The notes under the pieces were generated by a model that was not told where the DNA came from, made no database searches, and saw nothing but the letters and a program-made list of their open reading frames with translations. From assembly GCA_026390575.1 (NCBI GenBank), contig JAPLFR010000008.1, positions 452,126-516,125 of the forward strand: a stretch of DNA of 64,000 nucleotides, given 5' to 3'. Position numbers and translations under genes: made by a program. This document shows, piece by piece, positions 17,018-25,725 of this stretch; position 1 is the first letter of the stretch; every line of letters starts with the position of its first letter. This stretch comes from Ignavibacteriales bacterium (lineage in GTDB: Bacteria > Bacteroidota > Ignavibacteria > UBA10030).

Positions 17018-17386
17018 ATGGCAATGTCATTTCAACCAAGAACATCAAATTCACGAGGACCGCAACGAGGATCGCAAAGTGGACCGCAGCGCGGAAGCAG
17101 CAGCAGCGGCGGATATCGACGAGACTCTTCTCCAAATGGACAGCGGTCAACGAATCGCCAACAGCAGCAGCGAAAGAAACGAACATGCAGATTCTGTGAT
17201 TCAAAAGATGTCTATATCGATTACAAGAATGAGAAACGTCTGCAGCGTTTCGTTTCCGAACAAGGGAAAATTATCCCGCGCCGTATCACCGGTACATGCG
17301 CACGCCATCAACGCCAGCTTGTGACCGCGATCAAACGCGCTCGACACTTAGCGTTGATTTCATTTGTCAATGACGCTGTGAGTTAA
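17018..17386 (+). CDS. rpsR: 30S ribosomal protein S18 with long basic N-terminus
   Basis: Partner of S6. The conserved S18 core begins about residue 50: [19 protein letters not shown], then [20 protein letters not shown] and [11 protein letters not shown]. The four Cys/His of CRFC and CARH can hold a zinc ion. Ahead of the core stand about 48 residues rich in Gly, Arg, Ser and Gln, longer than in most S18 proteins. AAGGA lies 8-12 bases before ATG. No ssb gene intervenes between S6 and S18. Confidence 0.96.
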   Translation: MAMSFQPRTSNSRGPQRGSQSGPQRGSSSSGGYRRDSSPNGQRSTNRQQQQRKKRTCRFCDSKDVYIDYKNEKRLQRFVSEQGKIIPRRITGTCARHQRQLVTAIKRARHLALISFVNDAVS

Positions 17387-17425
17387 GCGATTCTCAACAT
17401 GAATATTGTGTAAAAGGAGTATAGT

Positions 17426-17869
17426 ATGAAAGTAATTTTAAGAAAAGATTCTGAAAAACTCGGTCACGTGAGTGAAGTCGTCTCTGTCAAAGACGGATAC
17501 GCGCGCAACTATCTCATACCACGCGGCATGGCATACGAAGCGACCGACGGCAGTCTTCGTCAATTAGAAGAAGAAAACAAACAACAATCACGTCGTACCG
17601 ATAAAGAACATATCCAAGCGGAAGCTCTTGCCGCAAATCTTGAGAAAGTTTCTATCACCATCAAGATGAAAGTTGGCGAAGAAGAAAAACTTTTTGGTTC
17701 CGTTACCGCTCAGATGATTGCCGATGCACTTATCGAGAAAGATATTACGCTGGACAAACGGCAAATTGAACTTGAAGAGCCTCTGAAAGCCCTCGGCATT
17801 TACGATGTTCCCGTTAAACTTAGTCACGGTGTGAGCGGTAAAATTAAGGTTTGGATTGTAAGAGAATAA
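17426..17869 (+). CDS. rplI: 50S ribosomal protein L9
   Basis: Large-subunit protein binding 23S rRNA, 147 residues as usual. The N-terminal domain shows MKVILRKDSEKLGHVSEVV and KDGYARNYLIPRGMA; a long connecting helix and the C-terminal domain (EEEKLFGSVTAQMIADAL near 90) follow. AAAGGAG stands 7 bases before the start. It closes the ribosomal group and is followed by a strong terminator. Confidence 0.98.
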   Translation: MKVILRKDSEKLGHVSEVVSVKDGYARNYLIPRGMAYEATDGSLRQLEEENKQQSRRTDKEHIQAEALAANLEKVSITIKMKVGEEEKLFGSVTAQMIADALIEKDITLDKRQIELEEPLKALGIYDVPVKLSHGVSGKIKVWIVRE

Positions 17870-17903
17870 CGAAACATTTCCTCCCTTGTAAAGCGCACAA
17901 TTG

Positions 17904-17936
17904 AAAGGCAGCATGACAGCGCTGCCTTTTTTTTTC
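17904..17936 (+). terminator. rho-independent terminator after rplI
   Basis: AAAGGCAGC and GCTGCCTTT form a stem with an 8-base loop (ATGACAGC), followed by a long T-run. It ends the prs to rplI group. Confidence 0.9.
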
Positions 17937-17999
17937 TTGACCAAAGAGGGATTTATTTCATCTAAAAGAATGTTGCATAAGTAAAGGGTGAATAAGTTT

Positions 18000-18028
18000 T
18001 TGATTGCGTTTCCTTCAATAATTTTAAT
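18000..18028 (+). promoter_or_regulatory. possible promoter of korAB
   Basis: TTGATT (18000-18005) and TTTAAT (18023-18028) are 17 bases apart, a sigma70-like arrangement about 36 bp before the korA start and behind the rplI terminator. Confidence 0.35.
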
Positions 18029-18063
18029 GCGGTACGATGTTGAGTATAGAAGAAAGAAATACC

Positions 18064-19908
18064 ATGGCAAAGAAAAAACACCAGCAACTTGATGAAGTTA
18101 CTATTCGTTTTGCAGGAGACTCCGGTGATGGAATGCAGCTCACAGGCACTCAGTTTACGAACACTGCAGCTATTATAGGTAATGATTTAAGCACACTGCC
18201 TGATTATCCTGCAGAAATCCGCGCACCACAGGGAACGACGAACGGCGTAAGCGGATTTCAAATTCATTTTGGAAGCGTCGAAATTAACACGCCCGGCGAT
18301 TCTTGTGATGTGCTTGTAGCGATGAACGCCGCTGCACTGAAAGTCAATCTCACCTGGCTTCTGAAAGGCGGCTCTATCATAGCCAATACCGATGGCTTTA
18401 ATGATAAGAATCTGAAGCTCGCCGGATATACCTCCAATCCCCTCAAAGATGGCTCTCTTTCTAACTATCAATTGTTTGAAGTTGATATTACAAAATTGAC
18501 AACTATTGCGCTTCAAGAAATGAACCTTTCCAGTAAACTCGTTGATCGCTGTAAAAACTTTTTTGCTTTAGGTATGATGTACTGGATGTACAATCTTCCT
18601 CTTGAAACAACACTCAAGTGGATTTCTGAGAAGTTTCATACCAAGCCTGATATTCTCGATGCAAATACTCGTGTGCTGAAAGCCGGATGGAACTACAGCG
18701 AGACTACAGAAATCTTCAAAGTCCGTTATCAAGTTGCGCCGGCAAAACTTACACCAGGAAAGTACCGCAATATCACCGGCAACCAAGCTGCTGCCTGGGG
18801 ATTAATGACTGCAGCAGGAAAAGCAAAACTTGATCTCTTCCTCGGCAGTTATCCCATTACTCCTGCAAGCGAAATTCTGCACGAACTCTCCATGCATAAA
18901 AACTTTGGAGTAAAAACGTTTCAAGCGGAAGATGAGATTGCAGGAATTACCTCTGCAATTGGCGCATCTTTTGCCGGTGCTCTGGGCACCACAACAACCA
19001 GCGGACCTGGTCTTGCACTCAAAACTGAAGCACTCGGGCTTGCTGTCATGGTAGAACTGCCGCTTGTCGTTGTGGATGTACAGCGCGGCGGACCGAGTAC
19101 TGGATTACCAACGAAAACAGAACAGGCGGACTTGCTTCAAGTTGTGTATGGACGCAACGGTGAGGCCCCTCTTCCCGTCATCGCCGCCGCTACACCGGCA
19201 GACTGTTTCAACGCTACCTTTGAATCTGCACGTATCGCAATTAAATATATGACACCTGTTATTTGTATGACAGATGGTTATCTGGGTAATGGTTCTGAAT
19301 CATGGTTAATTCCGGATTACGAAAAACTTCCAGATATTTCTCCCCGTTTCAGAACTGATCCCGAAGGATTTCTCCCCTACTCACGAGACGAAGAGACACT
19401 TGCACGACCTTGGGCTATTCCTGGCACACCCGGACTTGAGCACCGCATAGGCGGTTTGGAAAAAAAGAATCTCACCGGAAATATCGATTACTCACCGAAA
19501 AATCATGATCTTATGGTTCACTTACGAGCAGAAAAAATCGCACGTATTGCAAACGATATTCCATTAGCAGAAATCGAAGGAGATCAGCGAGGCGATGTGT
19601 TGGTTGTTGGCTGGGGAAGTACCTATGGAGCGATCAGAACTGCAGTCCAACGTCATCGCGTCAAGGGGCATTCTGTTTCACATCTCCACCTGCGGTACAT
19701 CAATCCAATGCAAAAAAATGTCGGCGAATTAATTTCTCAGTTCAAAACGATTTTAGTTCCTGAATTAAACATGGGTCAACTCATCAAAATCTTACGCTCT
19801 ACCTATCTGGTGCCGGCAATTGGACTGAACAAAATAATGGGATTGCCGTTCCAGGCAGAAGAGATCGAAACGAAAATTGACGAGCTTTTACAAGGAAACA
19901 AATTATGA
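18064..19908 (+). CDS. korA: 2-oxoacid:ferredoxin oxidoreductase, fused gamma-alpha subunit
   Basis: Subunit of the enzyme that decarboxylates 2-oxoglutarate (or a similar acid) to its CoA ester and reduces ferredoxin; the reverse reaction serves reductive carbon fixation. Residues 1-190 are the gamma domain (FAGDSGDGMQLTG at the start), and the alpha part from about 240 has GSYPITPASEILHELS, FQAEDEIAGI and TTTSGPGLALKTEALG. A length of 614 is normal for the fused form. The start ATG 18064 has GAAGAAAG upstream; an earlier ATG at 18037 is less likely. It overlaps korB by ATGA. Confidence 0.94.
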   Translation: MAKKKHQQLDEVTIRFAGDSGDGMQLTGTQFTNTAAIIGNDLSTLPDYPAEIRAPQGTTNGVSGFQIHFGSVEINTPGDSCDVLVAMNAAALKVNLTWLLKGGSIIANTDGFNDKNLKLAGYTSNPLKDGSLSNYQLFEVDITKLTTIALQEMNLSSKLVDRCKNFFALGMMYWMYNLPLETTLKWISEKFHTKPDILDANTRVLKAGWNYSETTEIFKVRYQVAPAKLTPGKYRNITGNQAAAWGLMTAAGKAKLDLFLGSYPITPASEILHELSMHKNFGVKTFQAEDEIAGITSAIGASFAGALGTTTTSGPGLALKTEALGLAVMVELPLVVVDVQRGGPSTGLPTKTEQADLLQVVYGRNGEAPLPVIAAATPADCFNATFESARIAIKYMTPVICMTDGYLGNGSESWLIPDYEKLPDISPRFRTDPEGFLPYSRDEETLARPWAIPGTPGLEHRIGGLEKKNLTGNIDYSPKNHDLMVHLRAEKIARIANDIPLAEIEGDQRGDVLVVGWGSTYGAIRTAVQRHRVKGHSVSHLHLRYINPMQKNVGELISQFKTILVPELNMGQLIKILRSTYLVPAIGLNKIMGLPFQAEEIETKIDELLQGNKL

Positions 19909-20957
19909 GCGCACTTATTCAAGATATTCCTTTACAATCGACTTCATTGGGAACATCCAAATTCACATCAAAGGATTTGCAGAGCGATCAAGAAGTACGA
20001 TGGTGTCCAGGATGCGGTGATTATTCGATACTCGCTCAGGCACAACGCATTATGCCTGATCTCGGAATTCCAAGACATAAAATCGTTTTCGTTTCCGGCA
20101 TTGGCTGCTCCAGCCGATTTCCTTACTATATGAATACATACGGATTTCATAGTATTCACGGACGCGCAACAGCAATCGCCTCAGGCGTAAAACTTGCACA
20201 ACCAGATCTTTCCGTTTGGGTGGTTACCGGAGATGGTGATGGTATGAGTATTGGCGGCAATCATTTGATCCATCTCCTTCGCCGCAACATCGATGTCAAT
20301 GTTCTCTTGTTCAACAATCAAATTTACGGATTAACGAAAGGACAGTATTCGCCAACGTCGGAAAAAGGAAAGATTACAAAATCGACACCATTCGGTTCGT
20401 TAGATTACCCGTTTAATCCGATATCTCTTGCTCTTGGCGCCAGTGCAACGTTCGCTGCACGAACGCTCGATCGAGATCAAAAACACTTGCAAACGATTTT
20501 AAAACGCGCCGCGGAACACGTTGGAACTTCCTTTATTGAAATTTATCAAAACTGCAGCGTCTTCAACGATGGAACATTTGAACAGTTCACGGATAAAGGA
20601 CTTAAAGACGATAATGTAGTTTTTCTCGAGCACGGGAAGCCGCTTCTCTTCGGTAAAGAGAAAGATAAAGGCATTCGATTGAATGGATTTACACCGGAGA
20701 TTGTCTCGCTCAACGATGGCAAGTATTCGGTCAATGACTTGCTTGTGCACAACGAGAATGACACGACACTTTCATTTATTCTTGCAGATATGACGTATCA
20801 CTCACATCTGCCCCGGCCAATCGGCGTGTTTCTTTCGGTTGAACGGCCAACTTATGAAGCCGAGATGCAACGCCAAATTGAATTCTCGAAAGAGAAACAA
20901 GGTGTAGGAAATATAGAAGCGCTCCTCCATTCCGGCGACACTTGGACAATTCAATAA
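19905..20957 (+). CDS. korB: 2-oxoacid:ferredoxin oxidoreductase, beta subunit
   Basis: The thiamine-diphosphate subunit, 350 residues. Visible are WCPGCGDYSILAQAQ near 33 (Fe-S/TPP region), VSGIGCSSRFPYY near 65, HGRATAIASGVKLA near 85 and the TPP/Mg block VTGDGDGMSIGGNHLIHLLR with NNQIYGLTKGQ near 105-145. Its start overlaps the korA stop by 4 bp, so translation is coupled. Substrate preference cannot be fixed from sequence, but 2-oxoglutarate is common for this KorAB type. Confidence 0.94.
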   Translation: MSALIQDIPLQSTSLGTSKFTSKDLQSDQEVRWCPGCGDYSILAQAQRIMPDLGIPRHKIVFVSGIGCSSRFPYYMNTYGFHSIHGRATAIASGVKLAQPDLSVWVVTGDGDGMSIGGNHLIHLLRRNIDVNVLLFNNQIYGLTKGQYSPTSEKGKITKSTPFGSLDYPFNPISLALGASATFAARTLDRDQKHLQTILKRAAEHVGTSFIEIYQNCSVFNDGTFEQFTDKGLKDDNVVFLEHGKPLLFGKEKDKGIRLNGFTPEIVSLNDGKYSVNDLLVHNENDTTLSFILADMTYHSHLPRPIGVFLSVERPTYEAEMQRQIEFSKEKQGVGNIEALLHSGDTWTIQ

Positions 20958-20978
20958 TATTTTTATATTGTTGAGTGA

Positions 20979-21015
20979 GAGGTGTGGTTTCGAGGAAGGG
21001 ATCACACCTTTTTTC
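20979..21015 (+). terminator. rho-independent terminator after korB
   Basis: AGGTGTG (20980-20986) pairs with CACACCT (21003-21009) and six or more T follow. It separates korAB from nrnA. Confidence 0.65.
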
Positions 21016-21050
21016 TGCCATGAGAGATTTCAAGACAATGGAAATTTACA

Positions 21051-22037
21051 GTGCCAGCCCAGTTTGAAATATTCCGGACACTTGTTGAATCGCATACACG
21101 TTTTGTACTGACGACACATGTCAATCCAGATGGCGATGGTCTTGGTACTGAAGTCGCGCTCGCCGTTTATCTCCAGACACAGGGGAAACAAGCGATCATA
21201 CTCAATTCCAGCGCAACACCTGATAATTATTTATTCCTTTTGCAAATTCATCCTATCCTTCAATACGATCCCTCCCAGCATGCACAAATTATAGAAAAAG
21301 CTGATGTGATTATCGTCTTGGATACAAACCATCTGGATAGATTAGAGACGATGAAACCGGCACTCGTATCGAGTAAAGCCGTCAAAATCTGTATCGATCA
21401 CCATCTTGAACCGGGAGAATTTGCTGATCTCTATATCCTGGATGAAGCTTCTACTGCGACAGGTGAAATTGTCTACCGACTTTTAAATTACTTGGCCGGC
21501 CGCAGTATAGATCGTGAGACGGCTATACCTCTCTATACCGCGATTATGACAGACACCGGATCCTTTCGATATCCGAAAACCGATCCGGAAACGCATAAAA
21601 TTATCGCGCATCTTATTCAAATGGGAGCAGATCCTGTAGCCATTTACGACTTTGTGTATGAACGCGGCTCCATCAATCGTTTACACTTGCTGGGTTTAGC
21701 GCTCGCACATATGCAAACGGCACACGATGGAAAACTTGCCTACATTATTCTTACACGCGAAATGTTTGAGAGGACAAAGACGACGGAAGTCGATGCTGAG
21801 GCATTTGTGCCGTACACCTTGACCATCGGTGGAGTTCAGATTGGATTGATGTTTTCAGAAATGAACGGCATTGTCAAGGTGAGCTTCCGTTCCAAAGGCG
21901 ATATCTGGATTAATGAATTAGCAAAAGAATTCGGCGGGAACGGACACAAGAACGCTGCCGGTGCACGTATACAAAATGCACAATTGGATGCAGTTGTTTC
22001 GCAGGTGCTGGAGCATGCTGGTAAATATATTGTGTAA
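21051..22037 (+). CDS. nrnA: DHH-family oligoribonuclease / pAp phosphatase
   Basis: Degrades nanoRNA and removes the 3' phosphate of pAp in NrnA enzymes. The DHH domain has THVNPDGDGLGTE near residue 22, VLDTNHLDR near 92 and ICIDHHLEPG near 117; the DHHA1 domain ends with EFGGNGHKNAAGARI near 300. The 328-residue length is normal. It starts with GTG; the nearby ATG at 21038 is in another frame. A single gene between the korB terminator and the convergent pilin-like genes. Confidence 0.93.
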   Translation: MPAQFEIFRTLVESHTRFVLTTHVNPDGDGLGTEVALAVYLQTQGKQAIILNSSATPDNYLFLLQIHPILQYDPSQHAQIIEKADVIIVLDTNHLDRLETMKPALVSSKAVKICIDHHLEPGEFADLYILDEASTATGEIVYRLLNYLAGRSIDRETAIPLYTAIMTDTGSFRYPKTDPETHKIIAHLIQMGADPVAIYDFVYERGSINRLHLLGLALAHMQTAHDGKLAYIILTREMFERTKTTEVDAEAFVPYTLTIGGVQIGLMFSEMNGIVKVSFRSKGDIWINELAKEFGGNGHKNAAGARIQNAQLDAVVSQVLEHAGKYIV

Positions 22038-22127
22038 TGCAACGTTGGATAAGAATAAAATACTTTCTAAAGAACGGCGTGGTACATCCGGAATATAAAG
22101 GTTCTCAAAAATAACTTTCGTTTCCTG

Positions 22128-23177
22128 CTATTCGAACCAATCCAGTATATCATAAAATTGCAATTGGGATACTTTATTTTGTGTATTATCTAATGCTTCC
22201 TTACTGTAATCAACTGTTGTATTACCACCCATAGATAATGATGCGCCTGCACCTGCAAGCATAATTCCGCCAACAATGCTCGCAGTACCAGTTGAGGATA
22301 TATTTTCAAATGAATTACTTACACCTGCAAAAATAACCAGACCCGTAAATGAAAAATTACCGGCCAGTTTCACATCACCCTTTATCACGAGAATACCACA
22401 ACCGCTTACACTTCCATTCAAGGTAATTTTCTTTGTTGTATCAGTCCCCGCATCAATGACAGTAATTTTTGGTGCATCGATAGTACCCAATGTAGCGTTG
22501 CCGCCTGGTGCATTCGAAAGATTATATGAGTAATCTGCCCATTGCGAATATTGTTGAATATAATCGATCGGGTTTGTTTGAGTTGAATCAACTTTGATTG
22601 TTGGATCACCTACTATGCTGCCTGCACCACCACCTGCAGCTGCTACCTTTGTAGAGTCGCCTCCACTTAACACAGCTATTCCCGGCCCATTCCCATCACC
22701 GGTTAAAGTAGTTCCGCTTATGTCATGATTAAGACCATCGACATGAGTTTTATTATTCTTGAATGATATTGATTGGAGGGGTGCAGTGATCCCAATAGCT
22801 CCATGAGCTTTAGGATAAGGTTGAACAGTCCGACGAAGTCTGATATTCATTGTATAACTTGAATCTGCACACACGCCTGTTGAGGTAATGCTAATCGTAT
22901 CACCAACGTTAACACCAGTTCGTGCAAACTGAATTGCATAAGAACCACCATTGAATGAACCGCTTCCAGGAGGAAGATACGCTGGGTTTTGCATGTTTTG
23001 ATCGCAAAAGCGGAGCGTCCGATTAACTCCGACGCGAGCGAGGTTTCTGGCAAAACTATACTTGTAATAACCAGACTGTGACTCGGCAATTCTTGAGTTT
23101 GTGCTATTTATATTGACACCAATGATTCCAAACACTGCCCCAAGCATTAACACAAGTATAAGCGCTGAACGTCCCAT
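22128..23177 (-). CDS. pilin-like secreted/surface protein of unknown function
   Basis: A 349-residue protein with a hydrophobic N-terminal segment (residues 4-23) and no long basic leader, in the style of PilX-like minor pilins. Behind it comes a Gly/Ser/Thr/Asn-rich, beta-looking body with repeated hydrophobic strands near residues 250-320 (GILVIKGDVKLAGNFSFTGL). AGGAG lies 5 bases before the start, overlapping the stop of the gene before it. It is the last of three genes with similar N-termini (22128-24418) that probably build a surface structure. The role is inferred. Confidence 0.75.
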   Translation of the reverse strand: MGRSALILVLMLGAVFGIIGVNINSTNSRIAESQSGYYKYSFARNLARVGVNRTLRFCDQNMQNPAYLPPGSGSFNGGSYAIQFARTGVNVGDTISITSTGVCADSSYTMNIRLRRTVQPYPKAHGAIGITAPLQSISFKNNKTHVDGLNHDISGTTLTGDGNGPGIAVLSGGDSTKVAAAGGGAGSIVGDPTIKVDSTQTNPIDYIQQYSQWADYSYNLSNAPGGNATLGTIDAPKITVIDAGTDTTKKITLNGSVSGCGILVIKGDVKLAGNFSFTGLVIFAGVSNSFENISSTGTASIVGGIMLAGAGASLSMGGNTTVDYSKEALDNTQNKVSQLQFYDILDWFE

Positions 23178-23185
23178 AAAAACTC

Positions 23186-23803
23186 CTAAAAGTTTACATT
23201 ATTAAGATTACGTGGAACAAGTTGCTTTTCCCATGAAATACGGCTCCACAGTTGTGTGGTATCACCTGTAATTGGATCGACCGGCTCAGGACTTTCTACT
23301 AAAAACGAAACATCAATGAATCGAATTTTAGCGAGCGACTCTGGTACCGTATAAGGAGTTGAAGTCATTGGACGCAATAAAGAATCGAAGTAACTTATAT
23401 TAAATTTAGATAATCCGAAGTTTTGTGTTATTGGCGTCCCTCCTTTCTCGCTGCGAAAAAGAGGAAAGTCGCGCGGATTTTTCGTGCCTTTTGTATCTTG
23501 CGCTGGTGTACCGATGGAATATTCAACGAGTATTGTATCTATAGGAATTGCGTTAGTAATATCTGCACGGTATTTTATATGTGCGTTATCAGCAACGAAA
23601 ATCCTTTGACCTTTCACATGGTAACCCATTTTAAGAAAATCGTGCTCAATTTGGCGGGCTAATGCAGTTGCGTTCGTTTGAGTTGAAAACCTAAACGTAT
23701 TCTGATACATCATCACATTAATATTTGTTTGCTCACGTGCTACTGTGAGCGCTAATATGCCAAATATAATCGCTGCTGCAATATAGTCCATCATGATAGA
23801 CAT
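23186..23803 (-). CDS. pilin-like protein of unknown function
   Basis: A 205-residue protein with one N-terminal membrane helix (MDYIAAAIIFGILALTVA) and a soluble remainder with a predicted beta-rich pattern, ending in WSRISWEKQLVPRN. It resembles minor pseudopilins in layout but no prepilin peptidase site is obvious. AAGGAG lies 11 bases before ATG. Its stop TAG forms part of the ribosome site of the next gene, so the two are tightly coupled. Confidence 0.7.
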   Translation of the reverse strand: MSIMMDYIAAAIIFGILALTVAREQTNINVMMYQNTFRFSTQTNATALARQIEHDFLKMGYHVKGQRIFVADNAHIKYRADITNAIPIDTILVEYSIGTPAQDTKGTKNPRDFPLFRSEKGGTPITQNFGLSKFNISYFDSLLRPMTSTPYTVPESLAKIRFIDVSFLVESPEPVDPITGDTTQLWSRISWEKQLVPRNLNNVNF

Positions 23804-23820
23804 ACTTCAATATTCTCCTT

Positions 23821-23902
23821 AAAATCCTCCGATGCACTCACAAATCTTTTACTACTGCTGAAAAAATCTCCGATACACCCACAAATCTTTTAATACTACT
23901 GG
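23821..23902. repeat. tandem 41-bp imperfect duplication at a gene end
   Basis: Two adjacent copies, 23821-23860 and 23861-23902, share about 85% identity around the common core CACAAATCTTTT. The upper copy encodes the last 13 or so residues of the 23852-24418 gene; the lower one holds its stop codon and reaches into the leader of the next gene. Confidence 0.75.
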
Positions 23903-24418
23903 AATAACAGGTTCGTTTGCAAGCTGCACATTTTTTGCCATGTTGGGATGTGTAACCGTAACAGTTGCTCTTTTCTGGTATGTCCTACTTCCTGAAACAT
24001 TATCTGGATTGGTTTCGTTGACATATTCTACAACAACATCGATAGTAAAGTCACCTAATATAGAGTCTTTTGCAAAACGCCTATAGTTATTGTAATCATC
24101 AAAGTCGTTATACTTAAATTTACTTTTTGATTGGTAGGGGTAAGTATCTGGGAGGGTAATTGATTCTCCAGCTTCCGGTCCCAATGTACTCGAAAGACTA
24201 TTAGCATCGAATATCCTATTCCCATTTATTGTAACCTGATCAAACTCCTTATTGAGCATTTCATCAAGCAGTGACTGGCCAAGTGAAAGCGCATTCAGAT
24301 TCACCTCCATCTCAAGACCGAGATTAGAAGACATAAGCATTGTTCTATTGATCGATAAGGTCAACGATGCAAGTAAAACGAATGCAAGTATAACAAACAT
24401 CGTCTGTCCACTATTCAT
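23852..24418 (-). CDS. pilin-like protein of unknown function
   Basis: A 188-residue protein that begins MNSGQTMFVILAFVLLASLT, a short leader with one helix, then LSINRTMLMSSNLGLE and a helical stretch ending LGQSLLDEMLNKEFDQV. This long N-terminal helix is like type II/IV pseudopilins. The rest is polar. It is first of the three-gene group reading down to 22128. Its 3' end is part of a tandem duplication. Confidence 0.7.
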   Translation of the reverse strand: MNSGQTMFVILAFVLLASLTLSINRTMLMSSNLGLEMEVNLNALSLGQSLLDEMLNKEFDQVTINGNRIFDANSLSSTLGPEAGESITLPDTYPYQSKSKFKYNDFDDYNNYRRFAKDSILGDFTIDVVVEYVNETNPDNVSGSRTYQKRATVTVTHPNMAKNVQLANEPVIPVVLKDLWVYRRFFQQ

Positions 24419-25090
24419 ACTTCATCCTCTATATTATCAGTGGCAAATATTTCATATCTATTTACATTCTTTTTTTCTTTCTGGGAGTCTAGAGTCTAAA
24501 GAAAGAAATAATCACACTTCATATTTTCCTTTTACACCGATTGAGTGTACAAAAGCTCCTTGCCAAAATCAAGGGCTGCAACCCGGTTAATACAAAATCA
24601 GATATATCCTATTTCATAATCCAAAAATATTTAATGAGCAAATAAGCATCCTCACAACAATCTGCGAATTACTTTTTTTCATCGTTCAAAAGGCGGCTAA
24701 GCTATGCCTTTGATAAATCACTTCATGTGACTACTTCAATATGTCGTCAAACTTTTAATCTTTCAGTGATATATGTCACCGAATAGCTCATCTTGAATAT
24801 GATCATATGTATGTCCATGTCATATCAATCAATCTCATTAATTCATACAAATCATGTGCCCGATTTCGATCTGTTAATATCAATCAGAATTATCCTATAT
24901 CGCATTATTCCACCACCCTCAGGTAAGAATAACGTAGAATTTGCTATACAACACCCAGTCTTTTTTACCATCAGTTCAATGGGACTTAAAAGAACAACTT
25001 CGGATGCACTTTTCATTTTGTGAGAAATATGCGATAAATCGATTTGGGATTGAAGATGAAGGATTCGAGAATGGAGTTAAGATGATATGA
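24419..25090. other. 672-bp intergenic stretch without a supported gene
   Basis: AT-rich sequence between the pilin-like group and ndk. Short open frames occur (for example 24793-25023 plus) but have no ribosome site or protein-like composition. It must hold the promoter of the pilin-like group near 24419-24500; I cannot pick a convincing one. Confidence 0.5.
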
Positions 25091-25123
25091 GGAAGTTCGG
25101 TTTTCTGCATACACCGAACTTCC
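25091..25123 (-). terminator. hairpin downstream of ndk
   Basis: GGAAGTTCGG and CCGAACTTCC make a perfect 10-bp stem with a 13-base loop, 15 bp after the ndk stop. No T-run follows on the minus strand, so it may be a processing or rho-dependent end. Confidence 0.5.
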
Positions 25124-25137
25124 CTGAACTGTACGTG

Positions 25138-25557
25138 CTACACTAATTCACTTTCCGAAAAGAAGAAGGCAACTTCAATTTTTCCGTTTTCGGGCGAGTC
25201 AGAACCATGCACGATATTCTCGCCTTTGTTGTCCGCAAATAATTTACGGATAGTTCCTTCCGCAGCATCTTTCGGATCAGTTGCACCAATAAGCATCCGA
25301 TAATCTGCCACTGCATTTTCTTTTTCTAACGCAATAGGAACGCAGAGACCGCTGGTCATAAATTCTATGAGGCCTGAATAGAACGGTCGACCTTTATGAA
25401 CGGCATAAAAAGCGCCGGCAGCTTCTTTTGTCAACCGTATTTGTTTGAAACCAAGAATTTTAAAACCTGCCTTTTGAATACGTGCGAGAACTTCACCTTG
25501 AAGATTCTTACGAATACAATCTGGTTTTAGTATTGCTAATGTACGTTCTACTTCCAT
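25138..25557 (-). CDS. ndk: nucleoside diphosphate kinase
   Basis: Transfers phosphate between nucleoside tri- and diphosphates. The 139-residue length is standard. The family start [30 protein letters not shown] near residue 55 and the catalytic His in [11 protein letters not shown] near 113 are present. It is separated from sucD by a hairpin at 25644-25668 and is probably its own unit. Confidence 0.98.
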   Translation of the reverse strand: MEVERTLAILKPDCIRKNLQGEVLARIQKAGFKILGFKQIRLTKEAAGAFYAVHKGRPFYSGLIEFMTSGLCVPIALEKENAVADYRMLIGATDPKDAAEGTIRKLFADNKGENIVHGSDSPENGKIEVAFFFSESELV

Positions 25558-25643
25558 CTCGTGCGGTACTCCTTCTTCATTGATAAGTATTGTAATAAAT
25601 AGTAACTATTCAGCAAATAGATAGAAAATATTCGACCACCCCA

Positions 25644-25668
25644 TCCCGATGAATGTCATTCATCGGGA
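25644..25668 (-). terminator. hairpin downstream of sucD
   Basis: TCCCGATGAAT and ATTCATCGGGA form a perfect 11-bp stem with a 3-base loop; TTCGACC and GGTCGAA arms extend it outward. The minus strand then runs into ATATTTTC. It probably ends the lpd to sucD transcript. Confidence 0.6.
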
Positions 25669-25725
25669 CAGAAGGGTCGAAGAAAAACACAATCGCTGAG
25701 TAATTACATTAAATCTGTTTCATTT

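Noticed and set aside
24793..25023. 76-residue open frame on the plus strand
   Set aside because: Composition follows AT-rich intergenic DNA, no ribosome site, no recognisable motif.
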